Source of the DNA: Cytophaga sp. FL35
GTDB taxonomy: Bacteria; Bacteroidota; Bacteroidia; Flavobacteriales; Flavobacteriaceae
NCBI RefSeq assembly: GCF_014349235.1
Contig: NZ_JACSOH010000014.1
Coordinates: 1 to 64,000, forward strand
Direction: 5' to 3'
DNA length: 64,000 bases
Of this stretch, positions 50,712 to 60,169 are shown in pieces. The notes below the pieces were generated by a model. The model was given only the letters and a program-made list of their open reading frames with translations, was not told where the DNA came from and did no database searches. Every line of letters begins with the position of its first letter. Position 1 is the stretch's first letter. The position numbers and the translations under genes are program-made.

Positions 50712-51323
50712 TTAAAAAGATTTCGTTTTCTTGAGAATCAATCTGGCAAAAGACTTGCCGGTTTTGGCGTATCCTTCACCCAAGCGGTCTTCATTGCTAA
50801 AACTACTGCCCCATTGGTCACCGGGGGCGTTTTCGCTGCTCACCTCTGCCAGTAGGTTATTTCTATTGGAAGTTTCCACAAATTTAAGGTTCGTGGTCAC
50901 CTTTGCCGGTTGTTTCATAACTCCGGCATCCCAACCTGGGTAGACCCAAACGGTTTCAACGATTAAGGTGTATTTGGCTTCGGGTACATTTTCTTTAAAG
51001 GCAATGCCGTGGTCATCGTAGAAATATCTGTTCATAAGCTCTAAAAATTTGGGCTGCCAAATAAGTTCAGGGGCTGCGGCCCATTTTTTCTTCCAAGCTT
51101 CCCCTTTGCCTGGGGATTTCTCTTCTAATTCGGCCGAGTGTTCCTGAATGTACTGCTCTTGAGGTATATTCTTTTTAAGCAGTTTCATGTCGTCATAAAC
51201 AAACTCGACGTTTATTTCATTTTGCCCCGGTAAATAATCGAAATTTCCTTCTTGAATCTTCATTTTTTGCGAATAGCCGAACGCAGCTATACAAAATAGT
51301 AGGATGGTAATGCTATTTTTCAT
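50712..51323 (-). CDS. Secreted hypothetical protein
   Basis: 203 aa with a signal peptide (MKNSITILLFCIAAFGYSQ). The mature part has strand-rich segments (EAKYTLIVETVWVYPGWDAG, then VTTNLKFVETSNRN) and looks like a beta-sandwich or lipocalin-like fold, but I cannot name a family. It is convergent with the halogenase-like gene and separate from the following hydrolase gene. Membership in the pigment locus is unclear. Confidence 0.75.
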   Translation of the reverse strand: MKNSITILLFCIAAFGYSQKMKIQEGNFDYLPGQNEINVEFVYDDMKLLKKNIPQEQYIQEHSAELEEKSPGKGEAWKKKWAAAPELIWQPKFLELMNRYFYDDHGIAFKENVPEAKYTLIVETVWVYPGWDAGVMKQPAKVTTNLKFVETSNRNNLLAEVSSENAPGDQWGSSFSNEDRLGEGYAKTGKSFARLILKKTKSF

Positions 51324-51383
51324 AATAGAGTATGTTGTTTTCTTTTTATGGAAAAAGGCTCAAAAGGTTAACGTGGAGTCTTG

Positions 51384-52673
51384 TTAATCGTCAATGGCGG
51401 CAAAAACCATTTGACGAAATTTCCATCTGGTTTCGTCACTAACTTCGCCTTGGGTCTGTTTCATTAGAATACCGATTACCTGCTCTTCGGGGTCCGCAAA
51501 GTATTGGGTGTTGAAGTACCCTCCCCAGTCAAAAGTTCCGTTACTTCCCCAGCCGCCAGCAGCTACACCTTTTGGTGTTACTACGCCAAAAGCAAGGCCG
51601 TAATGCCTGGTGCCATCACCAAAAAAATCTTTAGATTGGTTCTGCATCATACTTTCAATAGTTGTTCTGCTAAGAATTCTGGTACCGTTCAATTCGCCAC
51701 CGTTAAGGTACATCTGTAGAAAAGTAGCGTAATCTTTGGCCGTACTTGATAATCCCGCTCCTCCGGAAAAGAACTTTTGAGCTCCTTTCTTGGGGTAATC
51801 GGTATCATAGAAAGTGGTTGGGTATTTCTCCCATTTTCCATTGTTGATTTGCTGTACGGTAACGAGTCTGTCATGTTTGTCCTTGGGTAAATAGAAATAG
51901 GTGTCATCCATCCCAAGAGGGTCGAAAATTCGGGTTCTCAAAAACTCATCGAAAGTAATCCCTGATATGACCTCGATAAAATATCCCAAAACATCAAGGC
52001 CTTCGCTATAATAATAAGCGTCTCCAGGATTATGATGAAGCGGTAGTTGGGCTAATTTTTTCACGCTGCTTTCAATTGAAATATCTTCTGTGGTGAAAAG
52101 GTCTGTAATACCGGCTTTTTTATAGATTTTCTTGAAGCGTTCATCACCATCGATAACCCCGTACCCCAAACCGGAAGTGTGCGTTAATAAATGACGGATG
52201 GTAATTTCGTTTTTGGCCGGTCGGGTTGTGTAGGTATCATTTAGAATGCTATAAGAATCTAAGATTTGCGGGTCTTTGAATTCGGGAATGTATTTTGAGA
52301 TAGGGTCATCCAATTTAAATTTACCTTCTTCCCAGAGCATCATCACCGCTGTAGAAGTTATGGCCTTGGTCTGCGAGGCAATTCGAAAAATGGTATTTTT
52401 CTCCATTGCTTTCTTAGACCTGTTGTCTGCCATACCAAAAGCTTCATGAAAAACGATTTTACCGTCTTTGGCAATGAGGGCAACAACGCCAGGAATCTGT
52501 TTTTCGTCAACGGCCTGTTCCAACATGTTGGCAATTTTGTTTAGCCTTTCTTGAGACATACCCACTTCCGAAGATGTGGCTGATTGAAGGGGTGCCGATT
52601 TTTTAACGGACGGGGTTTGACCAATGGAAACAAAACAAAAAAGAGAAAGTAATAGGGTGGTTAATTTTTTCAT
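51384..52673 (-). CDS. Class C beta-lactamase-like serine hydrolase
   Basis: 429 aa with a signal peptide (KLTTLLLSLFCFVSIGQ). The Ser-x-x-Lys motif is SQTK in IASQTKAITSTAVMML, and the Tyr motif is YYSEG, where class C enzymes have YSN. GGYFN-type sequence near the end fits the third motif region. These proteins are mostly esterases or D-aminopeptidases, not drug-degrading enzymes. It is probably periplasmic or exported. It stands alone. Confidence 0.88.
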   Translation of the reverse strand: MKKLTTLLLSLFCFVSIGQTPSVKKSAPLQSATSSEVGMSQERLNKIANMLEQAVDEKQIPGVVALIAKDGKIVFHEAFGMADNRSKKAMEKNTIFRIASQTKAITSTAVMMLWEEGKFKLDDPISKYIPEFKDPQILDSYSILNDTYTTRPAKNEITIRHLLTHTSGLGYGVIDGDERFKKIYKKAGITDLFTTEDISIESSVKKLAQLPLHHNPGDAYYYSEGLDVLGYFIEVISGITFDEFLRTRIFDPLGMDDTYFYLPKDKHDRLVTVQQINNGKWEKYPTTFYDTDYPKKGAQKFFSGGAGLSSTAKDYATFLQMYLNGGELNGTRILSRTTIESMMQNQSKDFFGDGTRHYGLAFGVVTPKGVAAGGWGSNGTFDWGGYFNTQYFADPEEQVIGILMKQTQGEVSDETRWKFRQMVFAAIDD

Positions 52674-52732
52674 GTTGGAAATTTACCTAAAAATAGGTTA
52701 TTCTAGCATGAAATAATCAGGTTGGCGACATA

Positions 52733-53566
52733 TTAAAAATTCACGGTCACTCCCAAGGTGCCGGGACCAAAGTTGAGGTTCCAACTGGTTCTCTTGTCTT
52801 GGTTGTTGTATTTTTCGTTGTACTTTCTATCGAGATATTTGTCAATCGACTCTACTGTTGCGACACTAATGGCAATGGCAAAAACGAAGTCGCTCAACCA
52901 ATGTTGTCCGTCCCATATTCGTGAAAGTCCGGGTATGGCTCCAACGGTATAAATACCAGCTTTTGCCCACGGACTTTTAAATTGTTTCCCGATGGCATAC
53001 GCATTGGTAAAGGCCAACAATGCATGTCCAGAAGGAAAAGAATGGAAATTACGGCTTGAATTAAAAGGGTCAAAAGTGTCTTTACCAAGCATGGCAACGG
53101 GTCTTGCCCTGCCAACTGCTGATTTTAATACCTGTTGTAAAAAGCCAGCTGAAGTGGCCGAAGCAATCAAAAGCACTCCGGTTCTTCGTAATTTTTTATT
53201 TTTGGCAATTAAACCTGTAAGGTATACCCCTGAGGTGACCAAGTAATTGTTTTCCGGACTACCGTAAAAAGTACCATACGAACGAATGACCTCCGGTACT
53301 CCTTCCTTTTGAAGGCGAATAAAGCGAGAAGTGTCGTCATCAATTAAATAAACGGCAGCCGTCCCCGCTACTACACCTCCAAATTGCGCCCATTGTTTGC
53401 CTTGCCAATGGAAAGGTCTGGCGTAGGAGTAGCCCACACCCTTGAACATATTTACAAAGTCATATTTAAACATGTCCCAGCGTTTTTCGCTAGGTACCAT
53501 AATGCTATCTTGGGAAAAGGAGTTACTAAAAGCTAAAAAGGCCAGAACGAACAAAATCTTTTTCAT
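52733..53566 (-). CDS. PAP2-family phosphatase with signal peptide
   Basis: About 277 aa from ATG 53566 (MKKILFVLAFLAFSNSFSQ). A TTG frame starting at 53575 is rejected, because a TATTTTTG -7-like box lies across it (53573-53580). The three PAP2 motifs are intact: KSAVGRARP, SFPSGHALLAF and SRIWDGQHWLSD. Several membrane helices follow the signal. The family removes phosphate from lipid phosphates such as undecaprenyl or phosphatidylglycerol phosphates. No operon partner is clear. Confidence 0.88.
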   Translation of the reverse strand: MKKILFVLAFLAFSNSFSQDSIMVPSEKRWDMFKYDFVNMFKGVGYSYARPFHWQGKQWAQFGGVVAGTAAVYLIDDDTSRFIRLQKEGVPEVIRSYGTFYGSPENNYLVTSGVYLTGLIAKNKKLRRTGVLLIASATSAGFLQQVLKSAVGRARPVAMLGKDTFDPFNSSRNFHSFPSGHALLAFTNAYAIGKQFKSPWAKAGIYTVGAIPGLSRIWDGQHWLSDFVFAIAISVATVESIDKYLDRKYNEKYNNQDKRTSWNLNFGPGTLGVTVNF

Positions 53567-53642
53567 AGATTGCAAAAATACAGTGTTTGCTTATTCCGGT
53601 ACGAGTGACTTGCAAATAAAAAATAACCCATTCAATTCAATT

Positions 53643-54683
53643 TTAATGCTTTACTAGCACGGGATCCTTGAGAGTGAGAAAAAAGTCATCAAGAATTGCT
53701 TTCTTTTCAAAATTTTCCCAAACCGTAATTTTTCGTTCATTATTAGGGCGCTCCACCCATTTGCCGTCTATTAGAATGGGAGCTGGTATCTCTTTCGTTG
53801 TTCCCCAATTGGGTTCTTTTAGAATGGCCAAGGCGACCATATCGAACAATGGCCTTGATTTTTTTGGATTGCTACCAATATGGGCTTCATCAAAAATATG
53901 CTCAAAGAGACTGATAGAGTAGTCGCCAAATGTATGAAATTCACCTCCGTGTCGGCCAACAATAGGGGTGCTTGCCTTCGGACCCAAACCGGGCATTTTT
54001 TTGTTGATTTCCTCTTGGGTAATGGCAACGGCATCGGTACCAGAAGGCTTCCCGTACCGCACCGTAACCATTTCAAAAGGAATCTTGCTGTTAAGAACGT
54101 AATTCATGGAAACAGTATCGTTTACCTGATTATACTCACCCGGATCGGGATAATTGCTTCCCAGCCAAACAATTTTAGTGCGTTTTGCAAATGACGGGTC
54201 TTTTTTTAGTGCCAAGGCAATGTTGGTAAGTTTGCCTACTGCTACGATAATGGTGTTTTCATCTTTGGTTTCTTCCAGTAGAAAGTCAACCCCTTCTTTT
54301 CCGTCAAAATTAGTAGAATCAAAATCAGCGGAAATTTCCTTGAAATTGGCATCCGCTCCTTTTAAAAGAGGTAGTTTGCCCTTAATATTACAGAGCTGCA
54401 TGATTCGTTCCGCTTCATCATAATGGCTTTGTATTTTTTTGCCGTTGTAGGTGGCGTTGACCGTTATTCCTTTTACATCAAAAACATCCCCATTTAAAAA
54501 CATATAAGCCAAAGCATGTTGGTCATCAAGTTCATTATTGGCATCGGTATCAAAGATTACTTTGATTTTTGGTATGTCGCTGTTTTCGGCTGATTTTTCT
54601 TCTGGGGCAATTGTGGTAGGTTTTTGCTTGCAAGCTGTTATTGTTAACGAAAAACTAAGGACAAGAAGAGGTAAGTGTTTCAT
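53643..54683 (-). CDS. Nucleoside hydrolase-like lipoprotein
   Basis: 346 aa with a leader ending at a lipobox-like LTITAC. The calcium-binding Asp cluster of inosine-uridine nucleoside hydrolases appears as IFDTDANNELDDQHALAY, a variant seen in exported bacterial members. VAVGKLTNIALAL and a late His/Asp region complete the fold. It cuts the N-glycosidic bond of ribonucleosides, here at the cell surface or periplasm, probably for scavenging. Confidence 0.85.
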   Translation of the reverse strand: MKHLPLLVLSFSLTITACKQKPTTIAPEEKSAENSDIPKIKVIFDTDANNELDDQHALAYMFLNGDVFDVKGITVNATYNGKKIQSHYDEAERIMQLCNIKGKLPLLKGADANFKEISADFDSTNFDGKEGVDFLLEETKDENTIIVAVGKLTNIALALKKDPSFAKRTKIVWLGSNYPDPGEYNQVNDTVSMNYVLNSKIPFEMVTVRYGKPSGTDAVAITQEEINKKMPGLGPKASTPIVGRHGGEFHTFGDYSISLFEHIFDEAHIGSNPKKSRPLFDMVALAILKEPNWGTTKEIPAPILIDGKWVERPNNERKITVWENFEKKAILDDFFLTLKDPVLVKH

Positions 54684-54755
54684 AGTAAAATCATTGAAGT
54701 TGAATCCTTCAAATTACAAAAAAATGATATCACAGAGTCGTGATTTTATATTTAG

Positions 54756-55658
54756 CTAAAAGAAAAGATCTTGGGCCAACCTAAAAGTATTGGCATGTGC
54801 CTCTACGATGATTTTTATATCAGGGGAATAGCCGCCGCCCATACTGCATTGTACAGGAATTTTGCGCTTGAGGCAAGTGGCAAGAACAAAAGCATCCCTT
54901 TTTTTACAACCTTCCAGCGTGAGGCCAAGTGTGCCTAGCTTGTCGGATGCCAAAATATCTACTCCGGAAAGGAAAAAAATAAAATCAGGTCGAACCTTAT
55001 CAATTAGTTGTGGCAATGTCGTTTGCAAAATCTCTAGATATTCTTCGTCTCCGGTGCCTTTTTTTAAAGGGATGTCAAGATCAGATTTTTCCTTTTTAAA
55101 CGGATAGTTGCCTTCGCCATGCACGGAGAACGTAAAAACGGAAGGGTCGTTTTGAAATATTTCCGCGGTGCCGTTTCCCTGATGTACGTCTAGGTCAACT
55201 ATCAAAATCTTTTCTGCAAACCCTTTGCTTTGTAAGTAACGTGCCCCAATGGCCTGGTCGTTCAGCATGCAAAAAGCTTCGCCTCGGTTGCTATAAGCGT
55301 GATGGGTACCACCTGCTATATTCATTGAAACCCCATATTCTAATGCATATTCACAAGCTTTCATGGTGCCATCTGAAATAATACGTTCCCGTTCTACGAG
55401 GGCTTCGTTAAGTGGAAAGCCAATTTTTCTAGCCTCGCGAGGGGGAATTTTGATGTTCAATAAATCGTAATAATATTCTGGATCGTGAACGGCCACTAGG
55501 TATTTATCATTGGGTATGACGGGTTCAAAGAAGTTTTCTTGGGTACAGGTGCCTTCATGTAACAGTTGCTTGGGAAGCAATTCGTACTTGATCATGGGAA
55601 ATCGATGACCTTCCGGTAATGGGTGATTATAAATAGGGTGATAGGCTATTTTTAGCAT
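54756..55658 (-). CDS. Histone-deacetylase-family protein
   Basis: A 300-aa arginase/deacetylase-fold enzyme. The active-site residues are in AGGTHHAYSNRGEAFCMLND (His pair), ILIVDLDVHQGNG (zinc Asp and His) and FFLSGVDILASDKLG (zinc Asp). Bacterial relatives remove acetyl groups from small amines or acetoin-linked proteins. The substrate is not known. It lies 2 bp after the tex gene and is probably co-transcribed with it. Confidence 0.9.
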   Translation of the reverse strand: MLKIAYHPIYNHPLPEGHRFPMIKYELLPKQLLHEGTCTQENFFEPVIPNDKYLVAVHDPEYYYDLLNIKIPPREARKIGFPLNEALVERERIISDGTMKACEYALEYGVSMNIAGGTHHAYSNRGEAFCMLNDQAIGARYLQSKGFAEKILIVDLDVHQGNGTAEIFQNDPSVFTFSVHGEGNYPFKKEKSDLDIPLKKGTGDEEYLEILQTTLPQLIDKVRPDFIFFLSGVDILASDKLGTLGLTLEGCKKRDAFVLATCLKRKIPVQCSMGGGYSPDIKIIVEAHANTFRLAQDLFF

Positions 55659-55660
55659 GG

Positions 55661-57793
55661 CTATAAATCGCCTTTATGTAGTTTTAACTGAATCCGTTTT
55701 CTGGGAATATCTACTTGCAACACTTTTACGATGATCTGTTGGTGCAAATGCACATGTTCGTTCACATCTTTGACAAAGGCATCGGCAAGATTAGATACAT
55801 GAATAAGCCCACTTTCTTTGATGCCAATATCCACAAAACACCCAAAATTGGTGATATTATTGACGATACCGGGCAGCAATTGACCTTCGCGCAGGTCATC
55901 AATGGTTTTGATGTTCTGGTCAAAAGTAAAAACCTTCGCTTTTTCCCTAAGGTCCAACCCGGGTTTTTCCAGTTCCTTTATAATATCTTGAAGGGTAGGT
56001 AGACCGATTTCATCGGTGCAGTAGTTTTCGAGAGGGATACTCTTCAAAACTTCCTTGTTCCCGATGATTTCGGATAATGGCATCTTTTTATCCTTGGCCA
56101 TCTGCTCTACAATACCGTAACTTTCTGGGTGAACGGCAGAGTCATCCAAGGGATTTTTGGCATTTTTTATTCGAAGGAAAGCGGCGCCCTGTTCAAAGGC
56201 CTTTTCTCCTAATCGAGCCACTTTTTTTATGTCGGAACGTTTGCTGAATGGGCCGTTTTCGTTACGATGAGCCACGATGTTCTCGGCCAGCTTGGGGCCA
56301 ATTCCTGAAACATAACTTAAAAGCGGAACACTGGCAGTATTGATGTTTACGCCAACGGAATTCACACAACTTTCTACGGTTCTGTCCAATGAAGTCTGTA
56401 ATTTACTTTGGTCCACATCATGCTGGTATTGCCCCACACCGATAGATTTAGGGTCTATTTTCACCAACTCGGCCAGCGGGTCTGCCAATCTTCTGCCTAT
56501 TGAGACCGCACCGCGTACGGTAACATCGTAGTTCGGGAATTCTTCTCTTGCAATTTTCGAGGCGGAATAAATAGAGGCACCGGCCTCGCTTACCACATAA
56601 ACTTCAACCGGATTTTTAAAATGTACCCTCTTTACCAAACGCTCCGTTTCGCGGGAAGCCGTACCATTACCAATGGCAATAGCCTCAATTTTGTAGGCGT
56701 CTGCTAATGTACTCAGTTTTTTCAGGGCACCTTTGGTATCATTTTGCGGTGCATGTGGAAAAATGGTTTCATTGTGCTCCAAATCCCCGGTGGCACTCAA
56801 ACAGACCACCTTACAACCCGTTCTAAAACCGGGGTCAATGGCCAAAATTCGTTTTTCCCCTACCGGTGAACCTAGCAGCAATTGTTGTAAGTTCTTGGCG
56901 AATACTTTAATGGCATCATCATCGGCCTTCTCTTTCGCCTTTTTTAGAAGTTCGTTAGATAGGGAAGGGAATAGCAACCGTTTATAGGCATCTTCAATGG
57001 CTATTTGAATGTGTGACGTACATGAATTGTTCGGTTTAATGGTACGTTGCTCGATTTTAGAAAGGATAAAATCAGTATCCAATTCTAATTTCACTCTTAT
57101 AAAACCTTCGTTTTCAGCTCTAAGAATCGCCAATAACCGATGCGAAGGGCAACGGTTGAGCGATTCGCTCCAATCAAAATAGTCCCTGAATTTTTGGGCA
57201 CCTTCTTCCTCTTTTTTGGTAGAAACCTCCTTTGTTGTCAGCATGGCCGACCTTTCCAATTGTGAACGGATGAGGTTTCTAATAGAGATTCGCTCATTAA
57301 GCCATTCGGCAATGATGTGTCGCGCTCCCTCCAAGGCGGCATCCGTATCAGGAACTTCAGAATTAATATACTGCTGGGCGGCCGATTCAATATCCCTATG
57401 GTTTTGGGCCATGATGATTTTTGCCAAGGGCTCCAAACCGTTTTTACGAGCTGTTTCGGCTTTGGTTTTTCTCTTTTTCTTAAAAGGAAGGTAAAGGTCT
57501 TCCAAGCTCACCAAATCTTCGGTTTGGGAAATTTTGTTCATGAGCTCATCGGTAAGAGAGCCTTGCTCCTCAATGGCTTTTAGAATGGTTTCCTTACGCC
57601 TTTCAAGGTTTTCAAACTGCGTTTTGAACTCTACAATTTGCCCAATCTGTACTTCATCTAAATTGCCGGTCTTTTCTTTACGGTAACGGGCGATAAAGGG
57701 GATGGTGCAATCTTCTTCCAGTAGGGATACTGTATTTTTGATACCTTTTTCGGGAAGCTGGGTATGTTTTAGTAGGTAAGGTAGGAGTTGCAT
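55661..57793 (-). CDS. tex: Tex-like RNA-binding transcription accessory protein
   Basis: 710 aa, the usual Tex architecture: an N-terminal helical Tex domain, a YqgF resolvase-like domain (ILAIDPGFRTGCKVVCLS), helix-hairpin-helix repeats (SYVSGIGPKLAENIVAHR) and a C-terminal S1 domain (NFGCFVDIGIKESGLIHVS). It binds nucleic acid and associates with transcription. Length and motifs are complete. It is followed 2 bp later by the deacetylase-family gene. Confidence 0.95.
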   Translation of the reverse strand: MQLLPYLLKHTQLPEKGIKNTVSLLEEDCTIPFIARYRKEKTGNLDEVQIGQIVEFKTQFENLERRKETILKAIEEQGSLTDELMNKISQTEDLVSLEDLYLPFKKKRKTKAETARKNGLEPLAKIIMAQNHRDIESAAQQYINSEVPDTDAALEGARHIIAEWLNERISIRNLIRSQLERSAMLTTKEVSTKKEEEGAQKFRDYFDWSESLNRCPSHRLLAILRAENEGFIRVKLELDTDFILSKIEQRTIKPNNSCTSHIQIAIEDAYKRLLFPSLSNELLKKAKEKADDDAIKVFAKNLQQLLLGSPVGEKRILAIDPGFRTGCKVVCLSATGDLEHNETIFPHAPQNDTKGALKKLSTLADAYKIEAIAIGNGTASRETERLVKRVHFKNPVEVYVVSEAGASIYSASKIAREEFPNYDVTVRGAVSIGRRLADPLAELVKIDPKSIGVGQYQHDVDQSKLQTSLDRTVESCVNSVGVNINTASVPLLSYVSGIGPKLAENIVAHRNENGPFSKRSDIKKVARLGEKAFEQGAAFLRIKNAKNPLDDSAVHPESYGIVEQMAKDKKMPLSEIIGNKEVLKSIPLENYCTDEIGLPTLQDIIKELEKPGLDLREKAKVFTFDQNIKTIDDLREGQLLPGIVNNITNFGCFVDIGIKESGLIHVSNLADAFVKDVNEHVHLHQQIIVKVLQVDIPRKRIQLKLHKGDL

Positions 57794-57870
57794 TTGTTAA
57801 AAGTAGAATATAAGTTATAACCTTGAAAAAGAACATCACAATTCTATAGGCCGATTCAAGTTTGTTTGTC

Positions 57871-57892
57871 AGGTCGAGCGCAGTCGAGACCT
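57871..57892. repeat. Dispersed palindromic repeat with core GGTCGAGCGCAGTCGAGACC
   Basis: An imperfect palindrome (AGGTC ends pairing with GACCT, inner TCGA...TCGA) in the 185-bp gap between tex and metG. From memory, this GTCGAGCGCAGTCGAG sequence recurs between genes in many Flavobacteriaceae genomes. No second copy is seen in this window. It may be a REP-like element or part of a tailing terminator. Confidence 0.5.
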
Positions 57893-57978
57893 AATTTATT
57901 CAAAAATGGACCAGAGAGATGGCTAATGGCCACTTTTAACTTCTCGATTACCCTTAATCTGACACTTTACAGGGAAAA

Positions 57979-60048
57979 TTAACTTATCCCTTCGCCGTTA
58001 CCAACACCTTCTTCATCGGGGTTGACGAAAACCAATTTACCCTCTTTGCTTTCGGTCATCAGAATCATGCCCTGACTTTCTACACCACGTAAAGGTCGCG
58101 GTGCCAAGTTGACTAAAACCGTTACTTTTTTACCGATAATATCTTCTGGTTTAAAGCTTTCCGAGATACCGGAAACAATGGTTCTGGTGTCAATGCCCGT
58201 ATCTACCTTCAAGACCAAAAGTTTTTTGGTCTTGGGCATTTTTTCTGCCTCGAGAATGGTACCCACGCGCATATCCAATTTCGTAAAATCATCAAAGGTG
58301 ATGGTCTCTTTTTGAGGTGTGACCGCCTTCTTTTCGTTCTCGTTCGCTTTTTTGGTAGCTTCCAATTTATCTAATTTTTTTTGAATTTCGCTGTCCTCTA
58401 TTTTTCGGAATAACAGCTGAGATTGATTTATTTTATGATCGGCCGCCAATAGGGTTTCTTTTTCTAAAACATCGTTCCATCCCAATTCATTGGATGCCGC
58501 TAAAATCGACTTTAATTTACTTGAAGTGAACGGTAAAAATGGCTCGCTTAAAACCGCAAGTGCAGTAGCTATCTGTAAAGCCACATACATAATGGTTTTT
58601 ACCCTTTCCTCATCCTGTTTGATGACTTTCCAAGGTTCTTCATCTGCTAGGTATTTATTTCCTAAACGGGCAAGGTTCATAAATTCTTGAGCGGCTTCCC
58701 TAAAACGGTATCTTTCCAAGGAACTAGAAATAATTTCCGGGTATTTTTTAAGGGCATCCAAAGTTTCTTGGTCCACCTCCGTAAAGTTGGACGGTGCAGG
58801 AACCACTCCCTCATAATATTTATTGGTAAGAACCACCACTCGGTTAATGAAATTGCCCAAGATGGCCACCAGTTCATTGTTGTTTCGGGCCTGAAAATCC
58901 TTCCAGGTAAAATCATTGTCCTTTGTTTCCGGGGCATTGGCCGTTAGGGTATAACGTAACACATCTTGCATATCTGGAAACTCTTCCAAATATTCATGCA
59001 GCCACACCGCCCAATTTTTGGAAGTGGAGAGTTTGTTGCCTTCCAAATTCAAAAACTCATTGGCCGGAACGTTTTCCGGAAGAATATAACCTCCGTGTGA
59101 TTTTAGAATGGCCGGAAATATGATGCAGTGAAAAACGATATTATCTTTTCCTATAAAATGCACCAATTTGGTGTCTTTATCTTTCCAATAAGGCTCCCAA
59201 TCCTTACCTTCTCTTTTTGCCCACTCTTTGGTAGAGGAGATGTAGCCAATTGGGGCATCGAACCATACGTATAGTACCTTGCCTTCTCCGCCTTCTGCCG
59301 GCACCGGAATACCCCAATCCAAATCTCGGGTAACCGCTCTAGGCTCGAGTCCGCCATCTATCCAGCTTTTACATTGCCCGTACACATTGGGCTTCCAATC
59401 ATTTTTATGGCCTTCAAGGATCCATTCCCGTAAAAAGCCTTCGTACCTGTCCAAAGGCAAGAACCAGTGTTTGGTTTCTTTCGTGGTAGGTGTGCTTCCG
59501 GTTATGGTGGATTTCGGGTTGATCAAATCCGTAGCGTTCAAGGAAGAACCGCAATTTTCACATTGGTCCCCATAAGCTTCCTCATGACCACATTTGGGGC
59601 ATGTGCCAATAACAAAACGATCCGCCAAAAATTGTTTGGCTTCCTCGTCATATAATTGAGCCGTGGTTTCTTCTATGAAATCTCCTTGCTCATATAATTT
59701 TTTAAAAAATTCCGATGCCGTCTCATGGTGGATATCCGCAGAGGTTCTAGAATAATTGTCAAATGTGATACCGAAGTCCTGAAACGACTTCTTAATGATG
59801 GCATGGTACATATCGATAACCTCTTTGGGTGTTACCCCTTCCTTTTTCGCCTTCATTGAAATAGCGACCCCATGCTCATCGCTTCCACAAACGAAAGCCA
59901 CTTCTTTACCTGTTAATCTCAGGTATCTAGCATAGATATCCGCAGGTACATAAACGCCTGCCAAGTGACCAATATGAATGGGTCCATTGGTATAGGGTAG
60001 TGCTGCGGTAATTGTATATCGTTTGGGAGTATGATTGTTTTCGGACAT
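57979..60048 (-). CDS. metG: Methionyl-tRNA synthetase with C-terminal tRNA-binding domain
   Basis: About 689 aa from ATG 60048 ([12 protein letters not shown]). The class I HIGH motif is HIGHLAG after LPYTNGPI. The zinc knuckle uses four Cys in [18 protein letters not shown]. The KMSKS loop is KLSTSKNW. The C-terminal domain [18 protein letters not shown] is the extra tRNA-binding/dimerisation module. It charges tRNA-Met and is essential. A matching promoter lies just upstream. Confidence 0.97.
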   Translation of the reverse strand: MSENNHTPKRYTITAALPYTNGPIHIGHLAGVYVPADIYARYLRLTGKEVAFVCGSDEHGVAISMKAKKEGVTPKEVIDMYHAIIKKSFQDFGITFDNYSRTSADIHHETASEFFKKLYEQGDFIEETTAQLYDEEAKQFLADRFVIGTCPKCGHEEAYGDQCENCGSSLNATDLINPKSTITGSTPTTKETKHWFLPLDRYEGFLREWILEGHKNDWKPNVYGQCKSWIDGGLEPRAVTRDLDWGIPVPAEGGEGKVLYVWFDAPIGYISSTKEWAKREGKDWEPYWKDKDTKLVHFIGKDNIVFHCIIFPAILKSHGGYILPENVPANEFLNLEGNKLSTSKNWAVWLHEYLEEFPDMQDVLRYTLTANAPETKDNDFTWKDFQARNNNELVAILGNFINRVVVLTNKYYEGVVPAPSNFTEVDQETLDALKKYPEIISSSLERYRFREAAQEFMNLARLGNKYLADEEPWKVIKQDEERVKTIMYVALQIATALAVLSEPFLPFTSSKLKSILAASNELGWNDVLEKETLLAADHKINQSQLLFRKIEDSEIQKKLDKLEATKKANENEKKAVTPQKETITFDDFTKLDMRVGTILEAEKMPKTKKLLVLKVDTGIDTRTIVSGISESFKPEDIIGKKVTVLVNLAPRPLRGVESQGMILMTESKEGKLVFVNPDEEGVGNGEGIS

Positions 60049-60066
60049 CAAAATAAAATTAAGCCA

Positions 60067-60098
60067 CAAAAATACGTTTTTTGAATCGAGGGATACAA
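60067..60098 (-). promoter_or_regulatory. Bacteroidota promoter of metG (TTG-N21-TATTTTTG)
   Basis: On the minus strand, TTG (60098-60096) and TATTTTTG (60074-60067) are 21 nt apart, within the consensus range. Transcription would start near 60060, leaving a short leader before ATG 60048. Confidence 0.55.
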
Positions 60099-60114
60099 GT
60101 TATCTTAAAAAAGC

Positions 60115-60149
60115 AAAACCCTCACGCTATTGTTCAGTGTGAGGGTTTT
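60115..60149 (-). terminator. Bidirectional terminator after the DUF1501 gene
   Basis: An 11-bp perfect stem AAAACCCTCAC / GTGAGGGTTTT with a 13-nt loop. Reading the minus strand it lies about 20 bp after the DUF1501 stop codon and runs into T-rich sequence. Confidence 0.8.
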
Positions 60150-60169
60150 ATAGAATGAAGGGATAGCGT

